The position numbers were made by a program, and so were the translations under genes. This document shows, in pieces, positions 6,864 through 14,115 of a DNA stretch of 21,665 nucleotides. The stretch is from contig CAJCHQ010000083.1 in NCBI GenBank assembly GCA_903970295.1, positions 1 to 21,665 of the forward strand, read 5' to 3'. The notes below the pieces were generated by a model, which was not told where the DNA came from, ran no database searches, and saw nothing but the letters and a program-made list of their open reading frames with translations. This DNA is from Bryobacterales bacterium (GTDB lineage Bacteria; Cyanobacteriota; Vampirovibrionia; Obscuribacterales; Obscuribacteraceae). Numbering within the stretch: the first letter of the stretch is position 1; each line of letters starts with the position of its first letter.

Positions 6864-8678
6864 TTATGGCTCCTTTTTCACGAAGAGCTGTTTCAGTTCT
6901 TCGGGCATCTCTGGCAACGGCGTGTGCTCCAGCTTCATGGCATCACCGTCTTTGGAAATAGATGTATTCACTTTACCCCAGTCCGCTTCCGTTTTTTCAT
7001 AGTCGAGACGACTGTGAGCACCACGACTTTCTTTTCGAGAAAGTGCACTGCGAGCGATCGCTTCGGAACAGATGAGCATATTGCGGAGGTCACGGCACAA
7101 ATGCCAGCCCGGGTTGTAAACCTTATCGCCTTTGACTCCAACCTTTTGCAATTTCGCCTTGAGCTCTTGCAGCTTTTGAATTCCCGCTTCCATTTCGCTT
7201 TCTTCGCGGTAGATGCCGACATAAGTACTCATCGTCTGATTCAGCTCTTTCGCCAGATCGTAAGGATTGGTGCCGTTTGGTCTCTGCAACGGCGCTTCCA
7301 ATTCTTCTTGTGCAGATTTAATATCGTCTTCTGACGTTTTGAGGGTGGTGGCTTTCAAGCCTTTGGCATATTCAGACGCGCCCAGCCCGGCGCGGCGACC
7401 AAATACAATCAGGTCTGAAAGCGAATTTCCGCCCAATCGATTGGCACCATGCATGCCACCGGCAACTTCACCGGCAGCAAACAATCCTGGCACTTTCGTC
7501 GCCGCTGTGTCGGCTTCTACACGTATGCCGCCCATGATGTAATGCATGGTTGGACCAACTTCCATGGGACCGGCAGTGATGTCGACATCGGCAAGATCCT
7601 TAAATTGATGGTACATCGATGGCAACTTTTTCTTGACTCGATCGGCCGGCATATAGCTGATGTCGAGATAGACACCACCATGTTCGGAGCCGCGTCCTGC
7701 CTTGACTTCCTGATAGATAGCGCGGGCGACATTATCGCGCGTCGATAATTCCGGAGGACGGCGTGCCTCGGTTTGCACTCCGGCTACAGCGGCGTCCACC
7801 CATTTTTTCGCTTCTTCATCAGTGGAGGCATAATCGTTCACTGTCGCTGCCGGCAAGTAGTCGAACATAAAGCGCTTCTGGTCTTTATTTCGGAGAATGC
7901 CGCCTTCACCACGTACGCCTTCAGTGACAAGAATGCCGCGCACACCAGGCGGCCATACCATTCCGGTGGGGTGAAATTGAACGAATTCCATGTCGATCAA
8001 ATCGGCACCGGCATCGTAAGCAAGACCTTGTCCATCGCCTGTGTATTCCCATGAATTGGAAGTGATGGTAAAAGATTTGCCGACTCCTCCAGTTGCCAGG
8101 ACAACTGCTTTGGCTTTGAAAAGAACGTAGCGTCCGTCTGCCCGGAAATATCCAAACGCACCAGAGATGCGATCGCCGTCTTTCAGTAAGCGCGAAATCG
8201 TGCACTCCATGTAGACGTCGATACCCTGGTGGATGCCGTAGTCTTGCAGGGTGCGAATCATTTCCAGACCGGTGCGATCGCCGACGTGACAAAGTCTCTT
8301 CCAGGTATGACCGCCGAAAGCGCGCTGCAATATCTTGCCTTGTTTGGTGCGATCGAAAACTGCGCCCCAGTGCTCCAACTCCCTGACGCGATCGGGCGCT
8401 TCCTGGGCATGGAGCTGAGCCATACGCCAGTTGTTCAGCATCTTGCCGCCGTTCATCGTGTCTTTGAAGTGCGTTTGCCAGCCATCTTGCGGATCGACAT
8501 TGGCGAGAGCGGCAGCGACACCACCTTCAGCCATGACAGTATGCGCTTTGCCGAGTAACGATTTGCAAATCAAGCCCACGGTGACGCCTTGCGCAGCCGC
8601 TTCGATTGCCGCTCTCAAGCCTGCACCACCGGCGCCGATGACAATGACGTCGTACTCGTGTGTTTCGTAATTAGTCAT
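6864..8678 (-). CDS. sdhA: Succinate dehydrogenase flavoprotein subunit
   Basis: The 604-residue catalytic subunit oxidises succinate to fumarate on the cytoplasmic face of the membrane complex. It has the N-terminal FAD-binding motif VIGAGGAGLRAAIEAA (about 13-28), AHTVMAEGG (with H46 at the usual site of covalent flavin attachment), FVQFHPTG, and the active-site segment EGVRGEGGIL. The FAD/substrate-closing signature AAGEVAGGMHGANRLGGNSL follows. The C-terminal domain holds the conserved RDLRNM and ESRGAHSR segments. MAEGGVAAAL is the wording I associate with the actinobacterial-type and related enzymes, consistent with the anchor gene here. ATG 8678 has GGAG at suitable spacing upstream. 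It lies 59 bp after sdhC and one base before sdhB. Fumarate reduction in reverse cannot be excluded, but the neighbouring oxidative TCA genes favour succinate oxidation. Confidence 0.97.
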   Translation of the reverse strand: MTNYETHEYDVIVIGAGGAGLRAAIEAAAQGVTVGLICKSLLGKAHTVMAEGGVAAALANVDPQDGWQTHFKDTMNGGKMLNNWRMAQLHAQEAPDRVRELEHWGAVFDRTKQGKILQRAFGGHTWKRLCHVGDRTGLEMIRTLQDYGIHQGIDVYMECTISRLLKDGDRISGAFGYFRADGRYVLFKAKAVVLATGGVGKSFTITSNSWEYTGDGQGLAYDAGADLIDMEFVQFHPTGMVWPPGVRGILVTEGVRGEGGILRNKDQKRFMFDYLPAATVNDYASTDEEAKKWVDAAVAGVQTEARRPPELSTRDNVARAIYQEVKAGRGSEHGGVYLDISYMPADRVKKKLPSMYHQFKDLADVDITAGPMEVGPTMHYIMGGIRVEADTAATKVPGLFAAGEVAGGMHGANRLGGNSLSDLIVFGRRAGLGASEYAKGLKATTLKTSEDDIKSAQEELEAPLQRPNGTNPYDLAKELNQTMSTYVGIYREESEMEAGIQKLQELKAKLQKVGVKGDKVYNPGWHLCRDLRNMLICSEAIARSALSRKESRGAHSRLDYEKTEADWGKVNTSISKDGDAMKLEHTPLPEMPEELKQLFVKKEP

Positions 8679-8737
8679 TTGACTCCATTCCCCATGCGGG
8701 CCTTATCACTTCGATCGAAAATTGATCAGTCTCCAAT

Positions 8738-9508
8738 TTAAAAAATCGGGAAATCTGAGATCTGGTGCAAGCTCACCGCTCGCACGAACAAATCGGTCAA
8801 ACCGACCGAGAAGAGACTGAACCAGGCCCAGCTCATATGATGTTCGTTCAGTCTCGTAACCAGCTGCCACATTTTGTGTTGTGGCTTAGCTGAAGGACAG
8901 GAGAAGCAGTCGAGTCGGCCTCCGGCGAGGTGCCGGCAAGCGTGACAGCCGAACGAGTAACCCGAAAGCAAGACCACATTCAAGAGCATGAACAACGACA
9001 GACCACTGACATGAAAGCCACCGTTGTAAAACATCGCTTTGAAAACATCGAACCACAAGAGTGCCAACACGGCTGTGGCCAGATAGAAAAAGTACCTGTG
9101 CAAATTTTGCAGGACGAACGGGAAAGAGGTTTCACCGCAATATTTCTCACCGCCGCCGTGACCGACAGAGCAAGCCGGGGGATCCCAGAAGTAAGCGCGG
9201 TAATAAGCTTTACGGTAGTAGTAGCAAGTTGCCCGGAAGGCTCCAGGAATCCAGAGAATCAGCCATGCCGATGACAGTCCCCAGACTTTATTCCATTGAT
9301 GCCACTGGATATGAGGCGAATAGAACGGCGACAGGTACTGCATGAAAGCGCCGGTTTCAAAGTTGGCGTTCTCAAATGCTCTGAACGTTCCGTAAAGACC
9401 GAAAATTCCGAACCCGATCGCGACAAGGGCAGGCTCCAACCACCATGTATCCTTCCGCGTCGTCAATCCCTGGTGAGCTGCAGCTTTTTCTGATTGGGTT
9501 TGTTGCAT
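8738..9508 (-). CDS. sdhC: Succinate dehydrogenase membrane anchor with Cys/His (Rieske-like) motif
   Basis: This 256-residue protein has five predicted helices (about 23-45, 75-95, 133-158, 165-187 and 225-247), as in single-subunit anchors. It opens the sdhCAB operon, binds the SdhAB head and should carry the quinone site. After helix 4 it has GCHACRH (C188, H189, C191, H193) followed by GGR and CFSC (C201, C204). From memory, the anchor of mycobacterial Sdh1 holds a membrane-embedded Rieske-type [2Fe-2S] cluster bound by Cys and His in a motif of this kind; the second CxxC is extra. Other family-like segments are RATCYYYRKAYYRAYFWDPPAC and YCGETSFPF. ATG 9508 is preceded by an excellent Shine-Dalgarno, GGAAGAGGGA. 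The subunit identity is secure from context; the metal site is inference. Confidence 0.9.
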   Translation of the reverse strand: MQQTQSEKAAAHQGLTTRKDTWWLEPALVAIGFGIFGLYGTFRAFENANFETGAFMQYLSPFYSPHIQWHQWNKVWGLSSAWLILWIPGAFRATCYYYRKAYYRAYFWDPPACSVGHGGGEKYCGETSFPFVLQNLHRYFFYLATAVLALLWFDVFKAMFYNGGFHVSGLSLFMLLNVVLLSGYSFGCHACRHLAGGRLDCFSCPSAKPQHKMWQLVTRLNEHHMSWAWFSLFSVGLTDLFVRAVSLHQISDFPIF

Positions 9509-9551
9509 TCCCTCTTCCTTTGTGACTCGCCGAAGCTCTTCTTCACTTCAA

Positions 9552-9592
9552 TTCGGTTGGACCAAATGCATTTTGGGTTTGATTCAACCGAA
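9552..9592 (-). other. Predicted long hairpin in the sdhC leader
   Basis: Arms TTCGGTTGGA (9552-9561) and TTCAACCGAA (9583-9592) pair over ten positions with one G-U. Inside them CCAAA (9562-9566) and TTTGG (9572-9576) form a second stem. If transcription starts from the TATAAT box at 9646-9641, this hairpin lies in the 5' untranslated leader, about 45-85 nt before the sdhC start. It has no U-run, so it is not a classical terminator. It may affect mRNA stability or bind a regulator. The pairing is visible; the function is inference. Confidence 0.4.
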
Positions 9593-9634
9593 GCTGATGC
9601 AATTGCCGAGCGTTTCGCTGACTGTGCTTTGGCG

Positions 9635-9650
9635 TTGTTAATTATAACAA
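9635..9650 (-). promoter_or_regulatory. sdhCAB -10 box (TATAAT) inside a dyad
   Basis: On the minus strand a perfect TATAAT covers 9646-9641, about 130 bp before sdhC. It sits within the inverted repeat TTGTTA-N4-TAACAA (9635-9640 and 9645-9650), which looks like a repressor operator overlapping the promoter. No good -35 hexamer is found 16-18 bp further up, which would fit activator-dependent transcription. Candidate only. Confidence 0.45.
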
Positions 9651-9698
9651 TTGGAGAATCTTCTTTTTCTTTCGTGAAGAACGATTAGCGTCGGCGCT

Positions 9699-9735
9699 CG
9701 CTTAACCGATATCGCTGACCAATATGGTTTAAGCG
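9699..9735. repeat. Imperfect inverted repeat containing palindromic site 1
   Basis: CGCTTAA at 9699-9705 is answered by TTAAGCG at 9729-9735, and the sequence just inside each arm is also partly complementary (ACCGATAT against ATATGGTT). The right-hand arm therefore looks like a degenerate opposite-strand copy of the CGATATCG site. It may serve as a paired binding site for a regulator. Confidence 0.4.
9705..9716. promoter_or_regulatory. CGATATCG palindromic site 1 (ACCGATATCGCT)
   Basis: First of three copies. The wider context is CTTAACCGATATCGCTGA. It lies upstream of the sdh promoter and upstream of the small + strand gene at 10203. Start-to-start distances to the next sites are 51 and 61 bp, near-integral helical turns apart, which would place bound proteins on one DNA face. 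Confidence 0.5.
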
Positions 9736-9755
9736 TCACCGCCGGCGTCAATTTA

Positions 9756-9767
9756 ACCGATATCGCT
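9756..9767. promoter_or_regulatory. CGATATCG palindromic site 2 (ACCGATATCGCT)
   Basis: Second copy, identical to site 1 over TTAACCGATATCGCT and also followed by an A two or three bases later. A shared 15-base word in non-coding DNA, 51 bp apart, is unlikely by chance and suggests a binding site for a dimeric transcription factor. No regulator gene for it is recognisable in the window. Confidence 0.5.
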
Positions 9768-9816
9768 AAAGTCTCGACATTGACATCAACGGGTCTAACA
9801 CCTCTTTGAATGTCTT

Positions 9817-9828
9817 ACCGATATCGGT
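9817..9828. promoter_or_regulatory. CGATATCG palindromic site 3 (ACCGATATCGGT, perfect palindrome)
   Basis: Third copy and a perfect 12-bp palindrome in the context CTTACCGATATCGGTGA. It is the likeliest strongest member of the set. It may act on sdhCAB to the left or on the gene at 10203 to the right; the sequence does not decide which. Confidence 0.5.
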
Positions 9829-10202
9829 GAGTTTTTTCTCGACCGTCACAAGCGCTCTGCCTGTGAGAAAAAGGCACTGTTTTTCTGACAAGCAAAGAGT
9901 TCGACCGCGAGAAAAACATATCGAAATAATCTTAAAAACTTGCGGAAACCCAGATGTCAGGCGGGAATTCCTGGGAACAGCATATTTGTGCGGCCGTCAA
10001 CCGAATTAGGAAGGCGTCCAAGACGAGCCCCCCTACTTGCTCCGGGCTTGTTGTGAACTTCGAAGGTCTTGTGAACACCGTTGGAAACGTCGAAGCGATC
10101 CACATTCCCTGCACAAAGAAGAGCAAGAATTCAGACTCCGGATTGACTAATTTAGCTGCTCGTTCAGTTAACCCAATACGAAGCACCATGGAGATTTTAA
10201 GC
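9829..10202. other. Rest of gene-free region between sdhC and the gene at 10203
   Basis: No convincing gene, tRNA or mobile element is seen in the six reading frames. An AT-rich inverted repeat occurs at 9866-9886 (AGAAAAA, loop GGCACTG, TTTTTCT), and GTTTTTTCTCG near 9831 is answered by CGAGAAAAAC at 9908-9917. A possible -35 (TTGACT, 10143-10148) has no good -10 partner. The stretch is probably the long leader or control region of the downstream small gene. Confidence 0.4.
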
Positions 10203-10484
10203 ATGAAACGCATTAAAGGTCAGAAAGCTGCAACTTCGACGCAATTGAAAGATCGCGACCATCACGTTTCTGTTCGCCTCGACGAAGCCATTCCCCTGCA
10301 AACTGAAGAATGGCAAAAAGTGGAACAGTCACTGATGCGGATGACTGAATTCGCTCCAGAAAGCATGATTAATGAAGTTGTAAGTGCCCTGGCCTCTTAC
10401 GCAGACGACCAGGCTCGTCGTGGATATCTGCTCGGACAAGAAGACCTGGTTAAAGAACTGGCTCGCCGCCCACGCGTCGCCTGA
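10203..10484 (+). CDS. Small uncharacterised protein (93 aa)
   Basis: I do not recognise this protein. It has a basic N-terminus (MKRIKGQKAATSTQLKDRDHH), then VSVRLDEAIPLQTEEWQKVEQSLMRM and two predicted amphipathic helices (APESMINEVVSALASYADDQARRG and LLGQEDLVKELARR). It is soluble, with no membrane segment or signal peptide. The VSVRLDE start followed by helices is faintly like ribbon-helix-helix DNA-binding proteins, which is a guess. ATG 10203 is chosen because GGAG at 10190-10193 lies at ideal spacing. The open frame extends back to 9954, but that part reads like non-coding DNA. An in-frame ATG at 10188 is possible. It lies downstream of the CGATATCG sites and could be controlled by, or be, the factor using them. 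Confidence 0.6.
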   Translation: MKRIKGQKAATSTQLKDRDHHVSVRLDEAIPLQTEEWQKVEQSLMRMTEFAPESMINEVVSALASYADDQARRGYLLGQEDLVKELARRPRVA

Positions 10485-10627
10485 TCGATAAAGACTGGAT
10501 GGCGGTTGCCTCACCCTCATGTATATCTTTGCATCCCAATCGGTCATTAACTTGACCAACTTCGGGTAAGGCGAAGTATAAGTATGGATGGAGAGGACGA
10601 CAGGCTAATTGCCGGGAAGGAACTTCG

Positions 10628-11485
10628 ATGCACGCCTTGCCCAGTTGGGCGACCTGGACAATTGCCATCACCGGCGTTCTGGTGGCTTTGTATCTGCTCT
10701 TCTGTCCGCGTCTGAACACATTGCTTTATCGTCCGCTTTTGTTTCATCCCTGGCGCTCGGCCGAAAACGAGCCCGTCGCTCCACCCCTGGCAGGGGTGAC
10801 CGGCGAGAACGTCTATTTCCCCTCCGAAAACGGCAAGATGCTCAACGGTTGGTTGTACGCCAACCCAAAAGCGCTCTACACGGTTATTTTTAATCATGGC
10901 AATGGCGGCAACATCGCAGTCAGAACCGATTTGGTTCAGCTTTTGCTGATGGCCGGCGCGTCGGTTTTTATTTATGACTATGAGGGATACGGCGAAAGTG
11001 TCGGTAAACCTACGGTGGAAGGGATTTGCGAAGATGGCGCCGGCGCATACAAATTTCTAACCGGGACTAAGAATGTGCCTGCCGACAAGATTATTCTCTA
11101 TGGTGAATCTCTCGGTGCCGCTGTCGCTGCCAACATATCTTCTCGTTTTCGGTGTAAGGCGATTGTTCTACAATCCGGTTTTTCATCCTTATACGGAATC
11201 GCCTGCGAAGTTTTCCCGCTTCTCAGAATCTATCCGGCTTTTCTTTTTCCCAATCCAGCACTGGACAATTTGTCGGTTCTGATGAAACCGCACCCGCCCG
11301 TTTTGCTCATACATGGGGACGAAGACACGGTGATTCCGGTTCGCCATGCCAAACAGCTCTATGAAAAAGCCGTCGGTCCCAAAAAGTTTCTCGAACTGCC
11401 AAAGACTGGACATGCAAATATTTACACCACTGCGTCGAGCGTTTATGTGCGAGCGATGAAATCGTTTCTATCTTCTCTCAATTAG
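10628..11485 (+). CDS. Membrane-anchored alpha/beta hydrolase (BEM46/ABHD13-like)
   Basis: The 285 residues have one N-terminal membrane helix (about 8-26) and an alpha/beta-hydrolase fold with all key parts: oxyanion loop HGNGGN (90-95), DYEGYGESVGKP, nucleophile elbow GESLG (S161), acid in HGDEDTVIP (D233) and catalytic His in TGHAN (H262). It should be a serine hydrolase (esterase, lipase or thioesterase type); the substrate is unknown. The N-terminal helix followed by the YRPLLFHP segment resembles the BEM46/ABHD13 group. ATG 10628 has the strong Shine-Dalgarno GGAAGGA (10614-10620) at 7-nt spacing. It is convergent with aconitase, 46 bp away, with no obvious terminator hairpin between them. 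Confidence 0.88.
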   Translation: MHALPSWATWTIAITGVLVALYLLFCPRLNTLLYRPLLFHPWRSAENEPVAPPLAGVTGENVYFPSENGKMLNGWLYANPKALYTVIFNHGNGGNIAVRTDLVQLLLMAGASVFIYDYEGYGESVGKPTVEGICEDGAGAYKFLTGTKNVPADKIILYGESLGAAVAANISSRFRCKAIVLQSGFSSLYGIACEVFPLLRIYPAFLFPNPALDNLSVLMKPHPPVLLIHGDEDTVIPVRHAKQLYEKAVGPKKFLELPKTGHANIYTTASSVYVRAMKSFLSSLN

Positions 11486-11531
11486 CTCGGTACCGCATTT
11501 GGTGAGGCTGAATTTAACGGCCTGGCATAGA

Positions 11532-13811
11532 TCAGCTCTTCGCTTGTTGTCTTTCGCGAATCAGATTGAGAGCCGAACCGGCTTTGAACCAGCCGACCTG
11601 TTCTTCGGTCAAAGTATGTTTGACCTGGGTCGTCTCTTTCGTACCGTCAGCATGCTCGATTATCATCTCGACAGGCTTGCCTGGTGCCAATTTAGCTAGA
11701 CCGACGAGACTGATTTTATCCTTTTCCTGAATTTTGTCGTAGTCGGAGGCGTCGATGAATGTCAAAGGCAGGATGCCTTGTTTCTTCAAATTGGTTTCGG
11801 CAATTCTGGCGAAGCTGCGAACGATCACAGCCTTGCAGCCGAGAAAGCGCGGCGACATAGCTGCGTGTTCGCGACTCGATCCTTCACCGTAGTTTTGATC
11901 GCCGACGACCACCCAACCCAGTCCTGCCTGCTTGTAGTGTCTGGCTACAGCCGGGAAAGTTTTCTTGTCGCCGCTGAGAATATCCAGTCCCTGACCGGCT
12001 TCTTTGCTGAAAGCATTGATCGCACCGATGAACATGTTGTCGCTGATTTTGTCGAGGTGACCGCGGAAACGCAACCATGTTCCAGCCGGTGAAATATGGT
12101 CGGTGGTGCATTTACCGAGCGCTTTCAAAAGCACGGGCAGATGCTCGTAATCTTTGCCATCCCAGGGAGCAAATGGAGCAAGCAACTGCAATCGCGGGCT
12201 ATCTGGTTTGACTACGACTTGCACTTTGTCGCCGTCGTCGGCTGGGGCTAAGTAGCCGCTGTCTTCGGTGACAAATCCATTGACAGGCAATTCCGGTGCT
12301 TCGGGCGGCTGCAAATGAATCTGCGTGCCGTCTTTGGCCGTCAAGGTGTCTTTCATCGGATTGAAAGAGAGCGATCCCGATATGGCAAAGGCCGTGACAA
12401 TTTCGGGACTGCCAATGAATGCCATCGTCTCGGCATTGCCGTCATTGCGCTTCTGGAAATTGCGGTTGAAGCTGGTGATGATGGCATTGGTTTCGCCGGG
12501 AGCGATATCTTCACGCTTCCATTGACCGATGCAGGGTCCGCAGGCATTCGCCAGCACGGTTCCGCCCATCTCTTCTAGAGTGTGCAGTTGTCCGTCGCGA
12601 GTAATTGTTTCGAAAATCTGCTCCGATCCCGGTGTGATCAAAAATCCGATCGAGGCTTTCAGGCCGTGATCGACGGCTTGTTGAGCCACATGAGCAGCTC
12701 TGGTCATGTCTTCGTAAGACGAATTCGTGCAGCTGCCGATCAAAGCGTATTTGAAATTAGGAGGATAGCCTTTGGCTTTCATTTCAGCGGCAAGCTCGGA
12801 CACTGGTCTCGCCAGGTCAGGTGTGTGCGGCCCGACGACGTATGGTTCGAGCGTATCGAGATCGATTTCGATCACTTGATCGAAATACGTCTTGGGCGCT
12901 TGAGCAATTTCCGGGTCGGCAACTAAGTAGTCGGCGAATTTTTCAGCGATATCGGCAACATCGGCTCGACGCGTGGCGCGCAGATATTTCGACATGCGTG
13001 AATCGAAAGGAAAAACTGAAGTGGTGGCGCCAAGTTCGGCGCCCATATTAGTGATCGTCGCTTTGCCGGTGCAGCTGATCGATTTAGTGCCGTCGCCGAA
13101 GTACTCGATTATGGCGCCAGTACCGCCGGCGACCGTCAAAATGCCGGCCAATTTGAGAATCACATCCTTGGGCGATGTCCAACCGTTGAGTGCGCCTTTC
13201 AGGTGAACGCCGATCAACTTCGGCCAGCGCACGCCCCATGGCTCTCCGGCCATGACATCAACTGCGTCAGCTCCACCGACACCAATCGCGATCATGCCCA
13301 AACCACCTGCATTGGGAGTGTGTGAGTCGGTGCCTATCATCATCGCTCCCGGAATAGCATAATTCTCCAAAACCACCTGGTGGATGATACCGGCGCCTGG
13401 CTTCCAGAAGCCGATGCCATGCTTATTGCTGGCCGAGCGCAAAAAATCATAAACTTCGGAATTGTCCGAAAGTGCCTGCGCCATATCCTGCTGTGCACCA
13501 ACGCGAGCTTGAATCAAGTGATCGCAATGAACTGTCGAGGGCACTGCCACCTTTTTCAGCTGAGCTTGCATGAATTGCAGAAGAGCCATTTGCGCCGTGG
13601 CATCTTGCATGGCCACGCGGTCGGGGCGAAGAAACGCATAGGTCTCGCCGCGCACTGGAGTTTTTCCGTCCTCAGGCCAATGGTCGAGATGCGCAGTCAA
13701 TATTTTCTCCGCCAGAGTGAGGGGGCGGTCATATTTTTGTCTCGCCTCTTTGTATCTGGCTGGCAACGCTTCGTACAGTTTCCGCACTTCATTAAGATCG
13801 AGATGGCTCAT
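11532..13811 (-). CDS. acn: Aconitate hydratase (mitochondrial-type aconitase)
   Basis: This 759-residue TCA-cycle enzyme interconverts citrate and isocitrate through an active-site [4Fe-4S] cluster. The cluster ligands are visible: C361 in GSCTNSS, and C424 and C427 in [10 protein letters not shown]. Other signatures are [27 protein letters not shown] and [13 protein letters not shown] in the C-terminal swivel domain. The short length and the motif wording fit the mitochondrial-type branch rather than the ~890-residue AcnA or AcnB. I prefer ATG 13811 over the in-frame TTG at 13832, because the AGAGAAG stretch just upstream of the ATG can serve as its ribosome site. The gene is divergent from icd across a 304-bp control region, matching their consecutive steps. 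Confidence 0.96.
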   Translation of the reverse strand: MSHLDLNEVRKLYEALPARYKEARQKYDRPLTLAEKILTAHLDHWPEDGKTPVRGETYAFLRPDRVAMQDATAQMALLQFMQAQLKKVAVPSTVHCDHLIQARVGAQQDMAQALSDNSEVYDFLRSASNKHGIGFWKPGAGIIHQVVLENYAIPGAMMIGTDSHTPNAGGLGMIAIGVGGADAVDVMAGEPWGVRWPKLIGVHLKGALNGWTSPKDVILKLAGILTVAGGTGAIIEYFGDGTKSISCTGKATITNMGAELGATTSVFPFDSRMSKYLRATRRADVADIAEKFADYLVADPEIAQAPKTYFDQVIEIDLDTLEPYVVGPHTPDLARPVSELAAEMKAKGYPPNFKYALIGSCTNSSYEDMTRAAHVAQQAVDHGLKASIGFLITPGSEQIFETITRDGQLHTLEEMGGTVLANACGPCIGQWKREDIAPGETNAIITSFNRNFQKRNDGNAETMAFIGSPEIVTAFAISGSLSFNPMKDTLTAKDGTQIHLQPPEAPELPVNGFVTEDSGYLAPADDGDKVQVVVKPDSPRLQLLAPFAPWDGKDYEHLPVLLKALGKCTTDHISPAGTWLRFRGHLDKISDNMFIGAINAFSKEAGQGLDILSGDKKTFPAVARHYKQAGLGWVVVGDQNYGEGSSREHAAMSPRFLGCKAVIVRSFARIAETNLKKQGILPLTFIDASDYDKIQEKDKISLVGLAKLAPGKPVEMIIEHADGTKETTQVKHTLTEEQVGWFKAGSALNLIRERQQAKS

Positions 13812-13894
13812 TGTGTTTCTTCTCTTGCGCAACTAAAAAATTGTCCCTATTGGCAAACAAGGGGATTAAATCCGCCGCAGGGCCAAAGGATAGG

Positions 13895-13923
13895 ACTTTA
13901 GGATCTTAACCCACTTCGCTCAA
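13895..13923 (-). promoter_or_regulatory. Candidate acn promoter
   Basis: On the minus strand TTGAGC (13923-13918) and TAAAGT (13900-13895) are separated by exactly 17 bp, each matching four of six sigma-70 consensus bases. The predicted leader is about 80 nt. The match is moderate and competing AT-rich boxes lie nearer the gene. Confidence 0.35.
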
Positions 13924-13933
13924 GAAGCGCCCA

Positions 13934-13964
13934 AGCTTCAGCAATTCGCAATCCTGCTGAAGCT
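13934..13964. repeat. Perfect 10-bp inverted repeat between acn and icd
   Basis: AGCTTCAGCA (13934-13943) and TGCTGAAGCT (13955-13964) are exactly complementary around an 11-nt spacer. Neither side is followed by a T-run, so it is not a normal terminator. It lies about 10 bp upstream of the candidate acn -35 and between the two divergent genes, where one operator could control both. Confidence 0.55.
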
Positions 13965-14071
13965 CAACCGCCCGCCCCGGCCGCCTTGTCAACAGCATTC
14001 GATTGTTGAAGGTTTGTAGCGCATTGGCAGGCCCTGAGCCGGGAGGGTTTATTCTTGGTGCTGGCTTGGGC

Positions 14072-14077
14072 TACAAT
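14072..14077 (+). promoter_or_regulatory. Candidate icd -10 box (TACAAT)
   Basis: TACAAT matches five of six bases of the -10 consensus, 38 bp before the icd start. The best -35 at workable spacing (TTTATT, 14048-14053, 18 bp) is poor, so the promoter may need an activator. Confidence 0.35.
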
Positions 14078-14115
14078 TTGGCGAGCAAAAACGGCAATAT
14101 TAAGGTGATTTCAAA

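Larger units (their letters stand above)
13812..14115. other. Divergent acn/icd control region
   Basis: The 304 bp between the aconitase and isocitrate dehydrogenase starts contain no gene. They hold a candidate acn promoter (13895-13923, minus strand), a perfect 10-bp inverted repeat (13934-13964), a GC-rich stretch around 13968-13985, a TACAAT box (14072-14077) for icd, and the icd Shine-Dalgarno AAGGTGA (14102-14108). Confidence 0.6.

Noticed and set aside
6386..6961. 191-residue + strand open frame opposite sdhB
   Set aside because: It is antisense to clear iron-sulfur motifs, and no family or ribosome site is seen.
9866..9886. Hairpin AGAAAAA/TTTTTCT as a terminator
   Set aside because: The stem is nearly all A-T, no gene ends there and no following T-run exists.
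9896..9912. GAGTTCGACC stretch as a tRNA T-arm
   Set aside because: No acceptor, D-arm or anticodon pairing could be built around it.
9954..10202. Upstream extension of the 93-residue gene
   Set aside because: It is in frame, but the predicted sequence looks random and the good Shine-Dalgarno serves ATG 10203.
13812..13832. TTG start for aconitase at 13832
   Set aside because: The purine-rich stretch there fits better as the ribosome site for ATG 13811.
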